Of a stretch of DNA of 64,000 nt, positions 43,574 to 54,097 are shown in pieces. Each line of letters begins with the position of its first letter. Position 1 is the stretch's first letter. Below the pieces are notes generated by a model, which worked only from the letters and a program-made list of their open reading frames with translations, did not search any database and was not told the DNA's origin. Location of the stretch: positions 615,444 through 679,443 of the forward strand of contig NZ_CP006745.1 in the NCBI RefSeq assembly GCF_000510265.1, written 5' to 3'. The position numbers and the translations under genes were made by a program. The DNA comes from Candidatus Endolissoclinum faulkneri L5. GTDB taxonomy: Bacteria > Pseudomonadota > Alphaproteobacteria > Thalassobaculales > Thalassobaculaceae.

Positions 43574-45121
43574 ATGAGCTATATATACCACGTTAAGCGT
43601 CCAGTTGTTCTTTGTATCATGGACGGTTGGGGTTACCGTTCTGATCGTAACAATAACGCCATAGCACTTGCCAATACTCCAAGTGTGAAAGATCTTTTTT
43701 CCCGTTGGCCAAGTAGTTTAATCAATGCAGCCGGTAAATTTGTTGGTCTGCCGGATGGACAAATGGGTAATTCAGAGGTTGGGCATATGAACTTAGGTGC
43801 TGGCCGCGTAGTTATGCAAGATTTACCAAGGATCAATTTAGCGATCAAAGATGGTAGTCTTGTTAAACAACCTGCTATTACCGAGTTATGTGATGCATTA
43901 AAAAATTCGGGCGGCACATGTCATCTTATGGGTTTGATCTCTACTGGGGGGGTGCATAGCCACTATAGTCATGTAGTAGCTTTAGCTAAGATCATTTCCG
44001 CTAAAGGCGCAAAGGTTGTAATTCATGTTTTTACAGATGGTCGAGATTGTTTTCCCAAAAGTGCGAAAAATCACCTGCACACATTTATTAATGCTCTTGG
44101 TGGAGTAGCTGATATTGCTTCTGTTAGCGGGCGATTCTTCGCTATGGACAGAGACAATCATTGGGATAGAATCGAACATTCATGGAAAGCTGTTTGCTTA
44201 GCAGAAAGTGGAAGAAGTGCAAATGACGCTATCGCTGCGGTAGAGCAAGCATATGCTCAAGAAGAAACTGACGAGTTTATTACCCCAACTATAATAAATG
44301 GCGGTATGCCAGTACGTAACGGTGATGCCGTAGTTATGTCAAATTTTCGAGCTGACCGATCCAAAGAAATTTTAATTCCTTTTGTAGACGAGAACTTTAA
44401 CGGATTTTCCCGCTCTCGTATTCCTAGGCTCTGTATTGTTGTCGGCATGGTCCAATATTCTTCTGACTTAGCTTCAAAAATGCTAACAATATTTCCTCCA
44501 ACCAATATAGCGAATACACTTGGTGAGGTTGTAGCAAATGCAGGTAAAGCCCAGCTACGTATCGCTGAAACTGAAAAGTATCCTCACGTTACTTTTTTTT
44601 TGAACGGTGGCCGGGAAGAGATCTTTGACGGAGAGGAAAGAATCATTATTCCTTCGCCAATGGTAAAAACTTACGATTTGCAGCCTGAGATGTCAGCATT
44701 GGAATTATGCGATAAACTTGTTTCAGCGATTGATGCCGATAACTATGATCTGATTGTTGCTAATTTCGCTAATCCAGATATGGTTGGCCATACAGGAAGT
44801 TTAGATGCTGCTATCAAAGCAGTGGAAACTGTAGACAATTGTATTGGTCGAGTCGCAGATGTAGTATTAAGGGTTGGTGGAGTGATGTTTTTGACTGCTG
44901 ATCATGGAAATTGCGAGATCATGATTGATTCGGAAACTGGAGAAGCCCATACGACACATACTAACAGTCTAGTCCCTGCCATTTTAGTTGGTGCACCAGA
45001 TGATATAGCGTATCTGAATAATGGAATTCTTGCCGATGTAGCTCCTACTTTACTTTCTCTAATGGGAATACAACATCCTTCAGTAATGACCGGCAAATCA
45101 ATGCTTTTGTATAAATATTAA
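43574..45121 (+). CDS. gpmI: Phosphoglycerate mutase, cofactor-independent
   Basis: Interconverts 3- and 2-phosphoglycerate in glycolysis and gluconeogenesis, using two Mn ions. The 515-residue protein of the alkaline phosphatase superfamily has the metal-binding start CIMDGWG (residues 14-20), the phospho-acceptor Ser67 in QMGNSEVGHMNLGAG, and late metal ligands in TADHGN and THTNSLVP. Full length. It is preceded by 820 bp and followed by 2.2 kb without genes; in relatives envC and ctpA follow it. Confidence 0.96.
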   Translation: MSYIYHVKRPVVLCIMDGWGYRSDRNNNAIALANTPSVKDLFSRWPSSLINAAGKFVGLPDGQMGNSEVGHMNLGAGRVVMQDLPRINLAIKDGSLVKQPAITELCDALKNSGGTCHLMGLISTGGVHSHYSHVVALAKIISAKGAKVVIHVFTDGRDCFPKSAKNHLHTFINALGGVADIASVSGRFFAMDRDNHWDRIEHSWKAVCLAESGRSANDAIAAVEQAYAQEETDEFITPTIINGGMPVRNGDAVVMSNFRADRSKEILIPFVDENFNGFSRSRIPRLCIVVGMVQYSSDLASKMLTIFPPTNIANTLGEVVANAGKAQLRIAETEKYPHVTFFLNGGREEIFDGEERIIIPSPMVKTYDLQPEMSALELCDKLVSAIDADNYDLIVANFANPDMVGHTGSLDAAIKAVETVDNCIGRVADVVLRVGGVMFLTADHGNCEIMIDSETGEAHTTHTNSLVPAILVGAPDDIAYLNNGILADVAPTLLSLMGIQHPSVMTGKSMLLYKY

Positions 45122-47376
45122 ACAACAAGCTTGTCAATCCCAATAAGAGCCCAATACTTGTATATTGGTTACTTGATCTTAAGAATAAGGCTATTTAACT
45201 GTTTAGCTCAAAATTTTTGTATGCAGGATAATGTGTATCAAAGTTTTGCATTATTTTAATGCATTGAGCATAGTACGCAAGCAACAACCTATCTTAAATA
45301 TGTACGTGAGAAATCTAATCTGCAGCACGTTAATACCTAGATAATTATTTTTTTGCATGTATTGACTTGGCTAGTATTCTTTATTGCTAGAAGACTAGCT
45401 CTGGATAGTCTTGTTAGATAGCTAAAATTGAGAATTACCTTGATAGCCTAGAATCGACAAATTATTTGATATATTTACTTCACATAAAGTAATATTCTCC
45501 TCTTTATCCTAAAGACATTACTGTAATTAAAGTAAATTTAGCTAATCAAGATTTCTTATAAGTTATTTGAATTTTTTAATTAGCTAACACTAGAGGCTAG
45601 TATTTTATGTAAATCCTGGCAATATCATTCCTTTATTCCATTAACTATTTATTTTAGTACGGTAAAGCTTTTTGCTAAATTGTTTTTACCACATGCAGTT
45701 AAACTTTCAAGAGCAAGCAGCTTAGCTTATTAAGGATTTTATTTAATAAAGGTTTTATTTTTATAGATGAAGCAAGGAATACTTCTTATGCAGCAGGCAG
45801 TGTTTTGTAAGCCGCCTCGTAGTATCGATTTGTTTGCTTATTATTACTTATTAAGAATTTTTAACGAAGTAAATACTTCGATGATGTTCATAAGTTTAAA
45901 ATATAAAAAGTACTAACTAGTAATACAGATGGTTGTTTGATAAATTTTTATCTTATGTATTAATTTGGTATAAGACATTTTGCGTAAAATAGCTAATTGA
46001 TTTTGGATTGTTTGTTTGTATTTAATGATGCACTAAGATGCAATTTAGTTTTAAAGAAAAATTTACTTGATATAATCTCGTTATGTTGATGATAATAAAA
46101 ATATTTTATTTTAGTAGTTATTGTTTAATTTTTTTTGTGTAAAGTGCATGGTGAAGCTTCTCCAGGGTTTTTACTAACCAATTCACTTAAACTTTTACTA
46201 TTAAAATAATAAGAATTAAGATCACTTTCTTGTCATTTTAATATTAACTTTAAGTATAATCACAGGAATTATTAATCTTCTATAAGAAGATTAGCTTGGC
46301 CTAGCATCATAGCTATTTTGTACAAAAAATTATCGCTCTTGGCGATCTAAAAAGAGCAGAACTTTTGTATTGCAATTAAAGTGATTTGTATCTAATTCTA
46401 ATTTTATATTCATAAGTACACGATTTGTGGATTCATTCTAACTATTCTGCAAAAAGATATTGGATGTTTTTATTTAAGTAATAAAACTTAGACAGAATAA
46501 TAGTTCTGATTACTCCACACCTTACTTTTAGTACTTATTGCAAGTCACATGAATTTAATTAGCTATGAGTTTTAATATGGCTTGATAAAAAACTGGTGTG
46601 ATTTATTACTGAAGCCGCTAACTAGTTTATTCAATAGTATATATTCTCTAATTGAATTATTATCATTTATCTTGGGAATAATTCTTCTTAAAAATTAAAA
46701 GTATTAGTCAACTTGATAATAAATATACCATGCTAATAGAATAGCATATTTATTATATTATCGATTAAGTTATTGAATTTATCGATTAAGTTATTGAATA
46801 TAAATATAAATAATTTAAACAACTTACATAAGCCAATAAAACCTAGATTAAAAAAGTTGATCAGTTTTATTAAAATCGCTATTTTAGGCGAACTTATTAT
46901 CTGCTTTAGCTTTATATAAAGCAGTTTTGCTATTTTTTAATTTGCTGTGACACTATAATTTATGATGTAATCATTATTTTTTAATGCTAAAAAATTTTAG
47001 CCTATCGAAGGTATAACCATAATGGCTAAAATAATCGTTGTTAAATTTAGCTAGAATGTAGTTGCGTAAAATAATTTATTAATTAAAAGGTATTATTGCT
47101 TTGGTGTATGCTAGTTAATAATAAATGCTAGTTAATATTTTAGCTTTTACATAATGCCTATTGTGTTATTGATTGAATATAGGACTTAAAATTTTTAAAA
47201 ACTTTTTGCTGTATAAAAAAATAAATAAAAATTAGTTTCTAATTTGCGAATATTGAATATTAGCAAATTTAATGTAGTTTTGCCATATTAAGCACGGGCA
47301 TCCACGAACCGACTCTAGTTTTACTTCTTTAAAAATCTATGAAATATTGATAATCAACGTTAATAAATCAAAGCCA
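45122..47376. other. Gene-free spacer gpmI-dnaB (2.3 kb)
   Basis: No credible gene. In relatives envC and ctpA would follow gpmI, and the size would suit them, but I see no residual similarity. It contains a 21-bp tandem duplication (46758-46799), ATGCTAGTTAATA twice (47108-47120 and 47125-47137), and small hairpins such as CCAATA/TATTGG just after gpmI, CGAAGTA/TACTTCG near 45867, and TAATCTTCT/AGAAGATTA near 46272. Confidence 0.55.
46758..46799. repeat. Tandem duplication, 21 bp twice
   Basis: A unit starting TTATCGATTAAGTTATTGAA at 46758-46778 is repeated exactly at 46779-46799. Confidence 0.92.
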
Positions 47377-48912
47377 TTAATACTGCTCCGGTATATAGTT
47401 TTCAGCTGCGTAGTTTGTAAATTTCGTTGTAGAACCATCGAAATTCAATTTCACTACACCAGTTGGGCCATGACGTTGTTTAGAGATGATTATCTCAGCC
47501 CTGCCATGAGCTTTCTTGCAACGTTCTTTCCACTGATCGTAGCGTTCATGAAATTTTTTAGCATCTTCTTCTATTCGCTGAATTGGTTCAGATTTCTGTA
47601 GATAATATTCCTCACGGTAGATAAACATGACTATATCTGCATCTTGCTCAATCGAGCCAGATTCACGTAGATCAGCTAAAATTGGTCTCTTGTCTTCGCG
47701 TTGTTCTACTGCGCGAGATAGCTGTGATATGGCAAGGACTGGTACATCAAGTTCTTTAGCGATTGCCTTCAGCCCCTGAGAAATGGATGAGATTTCTTGC
47801 ACTCGATTATCGATGCGTCCACCTCTGGCCTGAGCAGGACGCATAAGTTGTAAATAATCTACTACTATCAGTGATAAGCCAAGCTGACGCTTTAAACGTC
47901 TAGCGCGAGTGCGCATTGTATGAATAGGAATAGCTGGGGTATCATCGATAAACATCGGCGCTCGTTCTAAATACTCACTTTCTGTTACTAATTTTTGAAA
48001 ATCTTCGTTATTAAGCTGTCCGCGACGCAGTTTGTCTGAAGCTATACCGGTACGTTCAGACAAAATACGTGTGGCAAGCTGTTCAGCCGACATCTCTAGA
48101 GAAAAAAATGCTACAGGTTTTGCTGGTATATCCGGATCATCCATCAAGCTAGTAGAAATGTGAAAAGCTATATTAGAAGCTAGAGTCGATTTACCCATAG
48201 CAGGACGAGCTGCTAGAATTAGCAAATCAGAGGCATGAAGACCGCCAAGCAAATTATCAATATCAATGAAGCCAGTAGAGTATCCAGCAATTCCTCCTTC
48301 TCGTCTATATGCGGCTTCAATTTGTGCAACTGATTCTAATAAAGCCAGTTTTAATTCTTTCATACGGTTTGTGTTTGCACCAGTCTCGGCTAAGGTGAAT
48401 AATTGATTCTCAATATTATCTATTAGTTCGTGCGCAGGAATATCAATATCGCGATCAAAAGCTTCATTAACCATTACTTCACCAATATCAATCAGTTCGC
48501 GTCGCAAGTAACATTCGCGGATCTCGCGTCCGTAGTCTGAAGCGTTAATTACAGTAACGACAGAAGCAGCAAGTTTTACCAAGTATTGAGCACCGCCAAC
48601 CGTAGACAAAGCCTCATCTTGATCAAACATACACTTAAGTGTGATTGGTGTGGCTATTTGTCCTCGATTAATTAATTTAGCACAAGCGTCAAAAATGCGT
48701 CCATGTACCGGATCAGCGAAATGCTCTTTGCTCAAAAATTCGCTGACCTTATCATATGATCGATTATTTACTAGGATTGCTCCAAGCAATGCTTGTTCTG
48801 CTTCTAAATTGTGTGGTGGTTCTCGATAGGATGATCTGTTCTTGGAAGAACTATCTGTAAACAATGGATTAGTATTAGGAAATGAAGAGATACTAGATTC
48901 GTAATTTGACAT
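47377..48912 (-). CDS. dnaB: Replicative DNA helicase
   Basis: Hexameric 5'-3' helicase of the replication fork; it loads and works with primase. The 511-residue protein has the N-terminal DnaB domain (from about residue 32, PHNLEAEQALLGAIL) and the RecA-like motor with Walker A ARPAMGKST (235-243) and Walker B VVDYLQLM. The DnaB signature ISQLSRAVEQREDKRPILADLRESG also follows, read here in two parts. It has a 30-residue Ser/Asn-rich N-terminal tail. No intein. The ribosome binding site before the ATG is weak. Isolated from other replication genes. Confidence 0.97.
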   Translation of the reverse strand: MSNYESSISSFPNTNPLFTDSSSKNRSSYREPPHNLEAEQALLGAILVNNRSYDKVSEFLSKEHFADPVHGRIFDACAKLINRGQIATPITLKCMFDQDEALSTVGGAQYLVKLAASVVTVINASDYGREIRECYLRRELIDIGEVMVNEAFDRDIDIPAHELIDNIENQLFTLAETGANTNRMKELKLALLESVAQIEAAYRREGGIAGYSTGFIDIDNLLGGLHASDLLILAARPAMGKSTLASNIAFHISTSLMDDPDIPAKPVAFFSLEMSAEQLATRILSERTGIASDKLRRGQLNNEDFQKLVTESEYLERAPMFIDDTPAIPIHTMRTRARRLKRQLGLSLIVVDYLQLMRPAQARGGRIDNRVQEISSISQGLKAIAKELDVPVLAISQLSRAVEQREDKRPILADLRESGSIEQDADIVMFIYREEYYLQKSEPIQRIEEDAKKFHERYDQWKERCKKAHGRAEIIISKQRHGPTGVVKLNFDGSTTKFTNYAAENYIPEQY

Positions 48913-49138
48913 ACCTAAATATACCGAAGTTATCTGACAAAATTTTTAATTACATTAATTTTTACGCACAATTTATTTTACAATAAGTTAGTTCTCTCTT
49001 TAGTGCTTACATTAAATAATTTAACGCACAAGAATAACATACCCAATTGTGAATTAGTTTGCTGTACTTAACTTTAATAAGTTAGCTTGATAGCTAGTTG
49101 TTTTAAATTGTCTAAGAATCACTCGGTTGTCGCTCTGC

Positions 49139-49188
49139 TGCCTTTTCTTAAAATTGACTGCTTAAGCAGTCAATTTTAAGAAAAGGCA
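49139..49188. repeat. 50-bp perfect palindrome
   Basis: A 23-nt left arm beginning TGCCTTTTCTTAAAATTG, a TTAA centre, and a right arm ending CAATTTTAAGAAAAGGCA that is its exact reverse complement. Every one of the 25 base pairs matches. No T-run follows, and no reading frame crosses it. It could form a long RNA hairpin from either strand or a DNA cruciform. It lies 226 bp upstream of dnaB. Confidence 0.95.
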
Positions 49189-49559
49189 TGATTGTCATGG
49201 TAAAGGTTTGACTATTTTAATACTAAGAAAAATTTTCTACTGAATTATTAGCTCATTCCTGGAATTCAAAACAACCCTCCTCGTTCAGTCTTCTCTGATT
49301 TACTTAAGATTATAATTTCAAGCTTCATCAACACAAAATAAACAATCATATTTGTATACTTAAACTGACTGTTATTCAACTAAAAGTTAATTATCTAGAA
49401 AGTTTAGGTAAAATATAATGCAACACGATGATTTGATATAGAAAAAGGAAGCTAACTATTTTATTTTACCTATCATTTTTAAGAATAACAGCGCTTAAAG
49501 TTTTTCATAGTTGATCTATAGCTAAAGATTATGCAAGATAATGCTGTTGATCAATAACG

Positions 49560-49597
49560 CATTATAAATAATTTACTACATTATAAATAATTTACTA
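49560..49597. repeat. Tandem duplication, 19 bp twice
   Basis: CATTATAAATAATTTACTA at 49560-49578 is repeated exactly at 49579-49597. Confidence 0.92.
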
Positions 49598-49793
49598 TTT
49601 ATTTTTATCTACCTTGCGGGGGTATAATCCTCAATTCTTATTAATTACAATAAGCGCAAAATGCAAGATTACTTTATTAAGTTGTCAAAAGATTATTCTG
49701 CGCTTTTATTAATTGACTTTTGAATAACTTAACTATCATTTTCATATGTTACATAAAATTAAGTTTTCACTTTGTTAGGTGGTTTTATACTGC

Positions 49794-49829
49794 ACTTAAG
49801 CTAGAATACAATTGTATTCTAGCTTAAGT
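49794..49829. repeat. 36-bp perfect palindrome
   Basis: ACTTAAGCTAGAATACAA (49794-49811) is followed directly by its exact reverse complement (49812-49829). No loop, no T-run, unrelated in sequence to the 50-bp palindrome 600 bp away. Confidence 0.95.
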
Positions 49830-50159
49830 ATTTGATTTAGTTATAATAATACCAGCGTGCATTGTTTATCCAATACTATTCCTATCGATTTTGACTAAAT
49901 ACTTTACAATCTTCCTTTTATCTACTTGCTAGTTTTACTTTTTGAGTTTTGCTAAAAAATCTATTGGTCAATGTCATCACAAAGTCTAATGGGTTTAAAA
50001 TACTGATCAAAACTGTTATACATCTTTTTAAGCATTAAGACAGCTGCTGGTGTTTTACAGTTCAATTTATTATTCTATGCGCTCACATAATTAATTAGCT
50101 TTAGGCTTAAAATAGCACTATAGTTAACAAAGGCAGTGTATACTTCATTATAGTTATTA

Positions 50160-50200
50160 AATCTATCGCATTACATCTATTCAATCTATCGCATTACATC
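50160..50200. repeat. Direct repeat, 18 bp twice
   Basis: AATCTATCGCATTACATC at 50160-50177 and 50183-50200, 5 bases apart. Confidence 0.9.
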
Positions 50201-50360
50201 AATCGCCGGCTATTCATATAATGAATTAAATACAGGAACTATCAAAATTACAAACATCACTCAAATCTTACTTTAAGGTGGATTTAAACCCACATTGAGC
50301 ATTATATTCATTAAATAGTCTCTGCAAAGAGAGCAAATAATTTTTCTATTTTGCATAGCC

Positions 50361-51215
50361 TTATTTACTATCATCTAAATCTCTAGTCTCTAGAGAATCA
50401 ATAATTTGGTAATATAGCTCATTCCATGACTGCTTATCAACGGTGGTGATGATTCCACCACTAAGTTTTGTTGGGCAATAAGCTGTACCGTCTATACATG
50501 CGGAATATCCTCCAGCTTCATGATGAATAAGTAAACCTGGTAGATGATCCCAGGGCATTTTTTTCCAGTAAATTCCATAGTGCCATTGCCCAGTAGCCAT
50601 TTGGATGTAGTCGTAACCTGCGCAACCTTGGCTATAATATCGATCGCACAACACAGCGTTAACTCTTTTGCGTATGTTGAAGCGTAATCTTTCTGGGATA
50701 AAACGAAAGTTAAGCGATCCCTCCATTGCATCAATAGCAACTGCCGATGCTACTTGAAGACGCTCGCGACCGTTATGGTTTAACATCCACGCCCCCTCAT
50801 TTAATCCAGCTATAGCTGTACGCTCTTGAGTAGGTTGATGAATTGCGGATGCAATGGTTTTGCCATGATAGTTTAACGCTACCATTAAACAAAATATGTC
50901 TTTGCCCTCAACGAAATTGTTCGTGCCATCTACTGGATCAACAATCCATACAGGATTATCTTCCTCGATTAACTTTATTAGTGATGGATTATTTTCAATC
51001 GATTCCTCTCCTATTACCAACGAGCCTGGATAGAGCGATGGCAATAATTTGATCAACCTACGTTCAGCAGCTTCGTCAGCTATAGTTACTAGATCACTTG
51101 GTCCTGTTTTTTCGCGAATATCACCTTCCTTTAAATTGCACCATCGAGGCATAATGTCCATCTTTGCTACCTCCGTTAAAATTGTAGCAAGACGGTCAAG
51201 ATCAACAGTCGTCAT
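50361..51215 (-). CDS. Inositol monophosphatase family protein
   Basis: Lithium-sensitive phosphatase of the IMPase/HisN superfamily, Mg-dependent. The 284-residue protein has the metal-binding motifs GEE (69-71) and DPVDGTNNF (93-101), and the C-terminal motif WDHLPGLLIHHEAGG. Members in alphaproteobacteria are annotated as SuhB, histidinol-phosphatase or 3'(2'),5'-bisphosphate nucleotidase; the sequence here does not settle the substrate. AGGGAG lies about 13 nt before the ATG. It is isolated by 1.4 kb and 2 kb of gene-free DNA, so context gives no help. Confidence 0.9.
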   Translation of the reverse strand: MTTVDLDRLATILTEVAKMDIMPRWCNLKEGDIREKTGPSDLVTIADEAAERRLIKLLPSLYPGSLVIGEESIENNPSLIKLIEEDNPVWIVDPVDGTNNFVEGKDIFCLMVALNYHGKTIASAIHQPTQERTAIAGLNEGAWMLNHNGRERLQVASAVAIDAMEGSLNFRFIPERLRFNIRKRVNAVLCDRYYSQGCAGYDYIQMATGQWHYGIYWKKMPWDHLPGLLIHHEAGGYSACIDGTAYCPTKLSGGIITTVDKQSWNELYYQIIDSLETRDLDDSK

Positions 51216-51495
51216 CTTATGTAAAATAGCTCCCTAAAAATAATCTTCTAGCTAAAACTCGTGTCATGGTGTTATTGCATGCGATTAGTGCTATGGTTAG
51301 CTAGTGGGATTAATAGCTCGTTAGATATAATAATATACATTAACTAAATATTCAAAATCTTGTGTTATTTAACTTGTAAAACCGACTAACAGTATCCGCA
51401 TTTATTACTAAATAAAGTAAAGCTAACAAAATTACTGTTAATCATAGCATTACATAATTTTTAAGTTAAGTATAATACTAATTAATTTTTTAAGC

Positions 51496-51553
51496 ATTAA
51501 TAACATTTTATTTACTGTAGCTTAATTATTAATAACATTTTATTTACTGTAGC
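51496..51553. repeat. Direct repeat, 26 bp twice
   Basis: A 26-bp unit starting ATTAATAACATTTTATTTAC occurs at 51496-51521 and again, exactly, at 51528-51553, 6 bases apart. Confidence 0.92.
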
Positions 51554-53164
51554 CTAGCGTTAATTGAGCACTTTATCTATTCCTGTTACGCTCTAGCACC
51601 CCTGCAACGATTAATAGTTATTATCGATAATTTAAAATTGACATCAATATTCTTAAAATATTCAAAATTAACAAGTGTTAATAGTCGCTAATCATCTTTA
51701 GAATTCATAATTTATAGATGATAAAATTTCAAGATATCTCCCGTTATTTCAATAATTAACTAGTTACTAAAAAATTAATTATTGCATCAATTTAAGATAA
51801 ATAATGATTTAAGATTAAATAATGATTCGGCTAATCTATAACATTAACAATGTGATTGCGTAATCAAATTTTAACATTACACAATCGATAAGATCAATTT
51901 TAGCAGCATAATTTATTTTTTTAGATAAACTACCCACTGGATGGCGAATTTGATATATTTGCTACTTTTTAAACTCTATTTACATTGACAATAAAGTTTA
52001 AGCTTGAATTGTAAAGCATTATCTAAGGCAAAATTTCCAGGAGTAGTGCTTAGACTGCCTTGAACGTAAAACTCAGTCAGTAACATGTACGTTTTCCTAA
52101 AATAATCTTAATTGTAATACAAAAACAGTTAACTCTCTTTCAATAAAAAATGTCAAATGTTTATTTGTAGCCGATAATAATTTCATACATAGGTTTCTGT
52201 TTTCACTCTTTCGCTGTATTCATTTCTCTACAATTTTTGCACTCTAGATAATTAGTAGAATAATTCTTTATTATATTTTCGTGTAGCTGATCTGCAAGCT
52301 TTGCAAAATATTTTATTCGATAAATAAACTAATCGCTTAAAATTATATATTTTCAATATGGCAAAAAGATTTTTTCTTTATTAATATAGATTAAGATTGT
52401 CTAAAATGCACTACCCTTAGCGGTAAGTAGTCCTATTGCTAAGATTTAGCTAAATTTGATGATAAATATTAATGTTTCCTAAGTTTGCTTAATGTCTGGA
52501 CTATTAACAGCTAAAGCCTTTAATATTACGCTTAATGTTAACTAATAATTAGCCAGCGCAATCTGATATCAATATCCAGATCTACTCTAAGTAAACTTTA
52601 GATTACTCTATTTACACGCATTAAAGTAAAATCCTTGTGTGCAATTATTTAATTTTATTAATTGCTAATGTTATCTTAATTATTTGGATAATACGATATG
52701 GTATTGATTTTCTTATTTTATTTTTGATTATCCGCAATCTATAAATACGAAATAATTGTAATTTTTAGCTTTAAGATAGAAAGTATTGACATTTAGGTTT
52801 GAGGATAATTGCTAGCTTTGTAATATTGTTAACGTAAAACTATACGATAAAAGAAACGACCATATGACTGTGCGAGCATGGATATTAATACAATCCCAGC
52901 CGAATATGATGATTATTTCAACTGTTTTGCAAGTTAAGTCGTTACAAATTGTATTATTAGGGTAATGCTAGCTTTGCTAGTATTCTTACAACTATCTAGA
53001 AACATACAATTCTGGGTGGTCGGACTTAAACAATTATTTATAAGCACTTCGGCACAGCCTTAGGGCAATGAGTTATCGAAAGAGTGCAGTTTTTAAGAGC
53101 ATTTGCAAAAGCATTGCAATTATATTACTAATAATAATCTAATCTAGATTAGCTCTAAAGCTTG

Positions 53165-53180
53165 GCTAGCAGGAGCTAGC
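53165..53180 (-). other. Small hairpin downstream of the aminotransferase gene
   Basis: GCTAGC (53165-53170), AGGA, GCTAGC (53175-53180). A 6-bp stem with a 4-nt loop, 54 nt past the stop of the minus-strand gene at 53234. No T-run, so only a weak terminator candidate. Confidence 0.35.
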
Positions 53181-53233
53181 GCATATCTACAAGGTAAGTA
53201 AAATCGTTTCGGCGCACTTTGTGTTTCACTCGT

Positions 53234-54097
53234 TTATATGGTACCGCCTTGCTGATTAGCATATTCTATATAACTACCTCGTAAACCAAGCGATAAAATA
53301 CCAGCCCTACCATCACCAATTAATACATCATCAATTTGGGTTACTGGAGTAACGAAAGTAGTGGCAGAGGATATAAAAGCTTCTCGTGCTGCTTTAGCTT
53401 CTTCAATAGAGAAAGATCGCTCTGTATATTTAATACCCAAGCGCTTAGCTAGCTTTAAGATTGATAATCGAGTAGTGCCGTTTAAAATATCATGATTAGC
53501 TGTTCTAGTTATCAGAGCACCACTTTGAGTCACTATCCAAGCGTTACTTGATGTACCTTCAGTGATTTTACCATTTTCATCAACTTGCCAAGCCTCGAAA
53601 GCACCTTGTTCTTTAGCTTTTTGTCTGCCTATAATATTAGGCAGCAATGCTAATGATTTAATATCACGACGTTTCCAACGAATATCTTCAATGGTTATCA
53701 CTTTCACACCGGCCTCTATAGTTTTTTGACTAGGCATGGTAATGGGTTTGGCGGTCAATACAATACTGGGTTGGGCTTTATTGGGAAATGGATGCTCGCG
53801 CTTGGCAACACCGCGGGTTACTTGTAAATAAATTAAACCGCATTTAATTTTATTCAGTCGTATTATCTCGCGTATTATAGAGCGCAGAGCTGCTCGACTA
53901 ACAGGTTGCCTTATGCATAACTCCCTCAACGAGCAATCCAGCCGATCAAGATGCATAACCTCGTCAATCATCATACCATTATACACGACAATAACTTCAT
54001 AAACGCCATCAGCAAATTGATAACCACGATCCTCAATGTGAACTGTGGCATAAGAATGCCGCAGGAAACGACCATTTACATATGCAATTCTGGACAT
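53234..54097 (-). CDS. D-amino-acid aminotransferase family protein (PLP class IV)
   Basis: Fold-type IV pyridoxal-phosphate transaminase, most like D-alanine aminotransferase, which makes D-glutamate or D-alanine for the cell wall. The 287-residue protein has the PLP lysine Lys147 (RRDIKSLALLPNI), the ITEGTSSNAWIV motif with the conserved cofactor-contact Glu, and TRTANHDILNGTTR. The N-terminal DRGYQFADGVYEVI motif is typical of D-amino-acid transaminases. I prefer ATG 54097 over TTG 54103, two codons upstream; neither has a good ribosome binding site. The start lies next to a nested duplication (54107-54238). Branched-chain aminotransferase is the main alternative. Confidence 0.9.
   Translation of the reverse strand: MSRIAYVNGRFLRHSYATVHIEDRGYQFADGVYEVIVVYNGMMIDEVMHLDRLDCSLRELCIRQPVSRAALRSIIREIIRLNKIKCGLIYLQVTRGVAKREHPFPNKAQPSIVLTAKPITMPSQKTIEAGVKVITIEDIRWKRRDIKSLALLPNIIGRQKAKEQGAFEAWQVDENGKITEGTSSNAWIVTQSGALITRTANHDILNGTTRLSILKLAKRLGIKYTERSFSIEEAKAAREAFISSATTFVTPVTQIDDVLIGDGRAGILSLGLRGSYIEYANQQGGTI

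Larger units (their letters stand above)
48913..50360. other. Palindrome-rich spacer suhB-dnaB
   Basis: 1.45 kb without a gene, holding the two most striking palindromes of the window (49139-49188 and 49794-49829) and two duplications (49560-49597 and 50160-50200). On the minus strand it runs from the suhB end to the dnaB start. Confidence 0.65.
51216..53233. other. Gene-free spacer (2 kb)
   Basis: No gene seen. It contains a 26-bp direct repeat (51496-51553), an imperfect 17/18-bp duplication around 51798-51835 (TTAAGATAAATAATGATT, then TTAAGATTAAATAATGATT), and a small hairpin (53165-53180). The part from about 53000 to 53190 is slightly richer in G+C and may be an eroded gene. Confidence 0.55.

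Noticed and set aside
45767-45916. 49-codon open frame (MKQGILLMQQ...) in the gpmI-dnaB spacer
   Set aside because: The first 25 codons look somewhat gene-like, but there is no ribosome binding site or family match; possibly a relic, not supportable as a gene.
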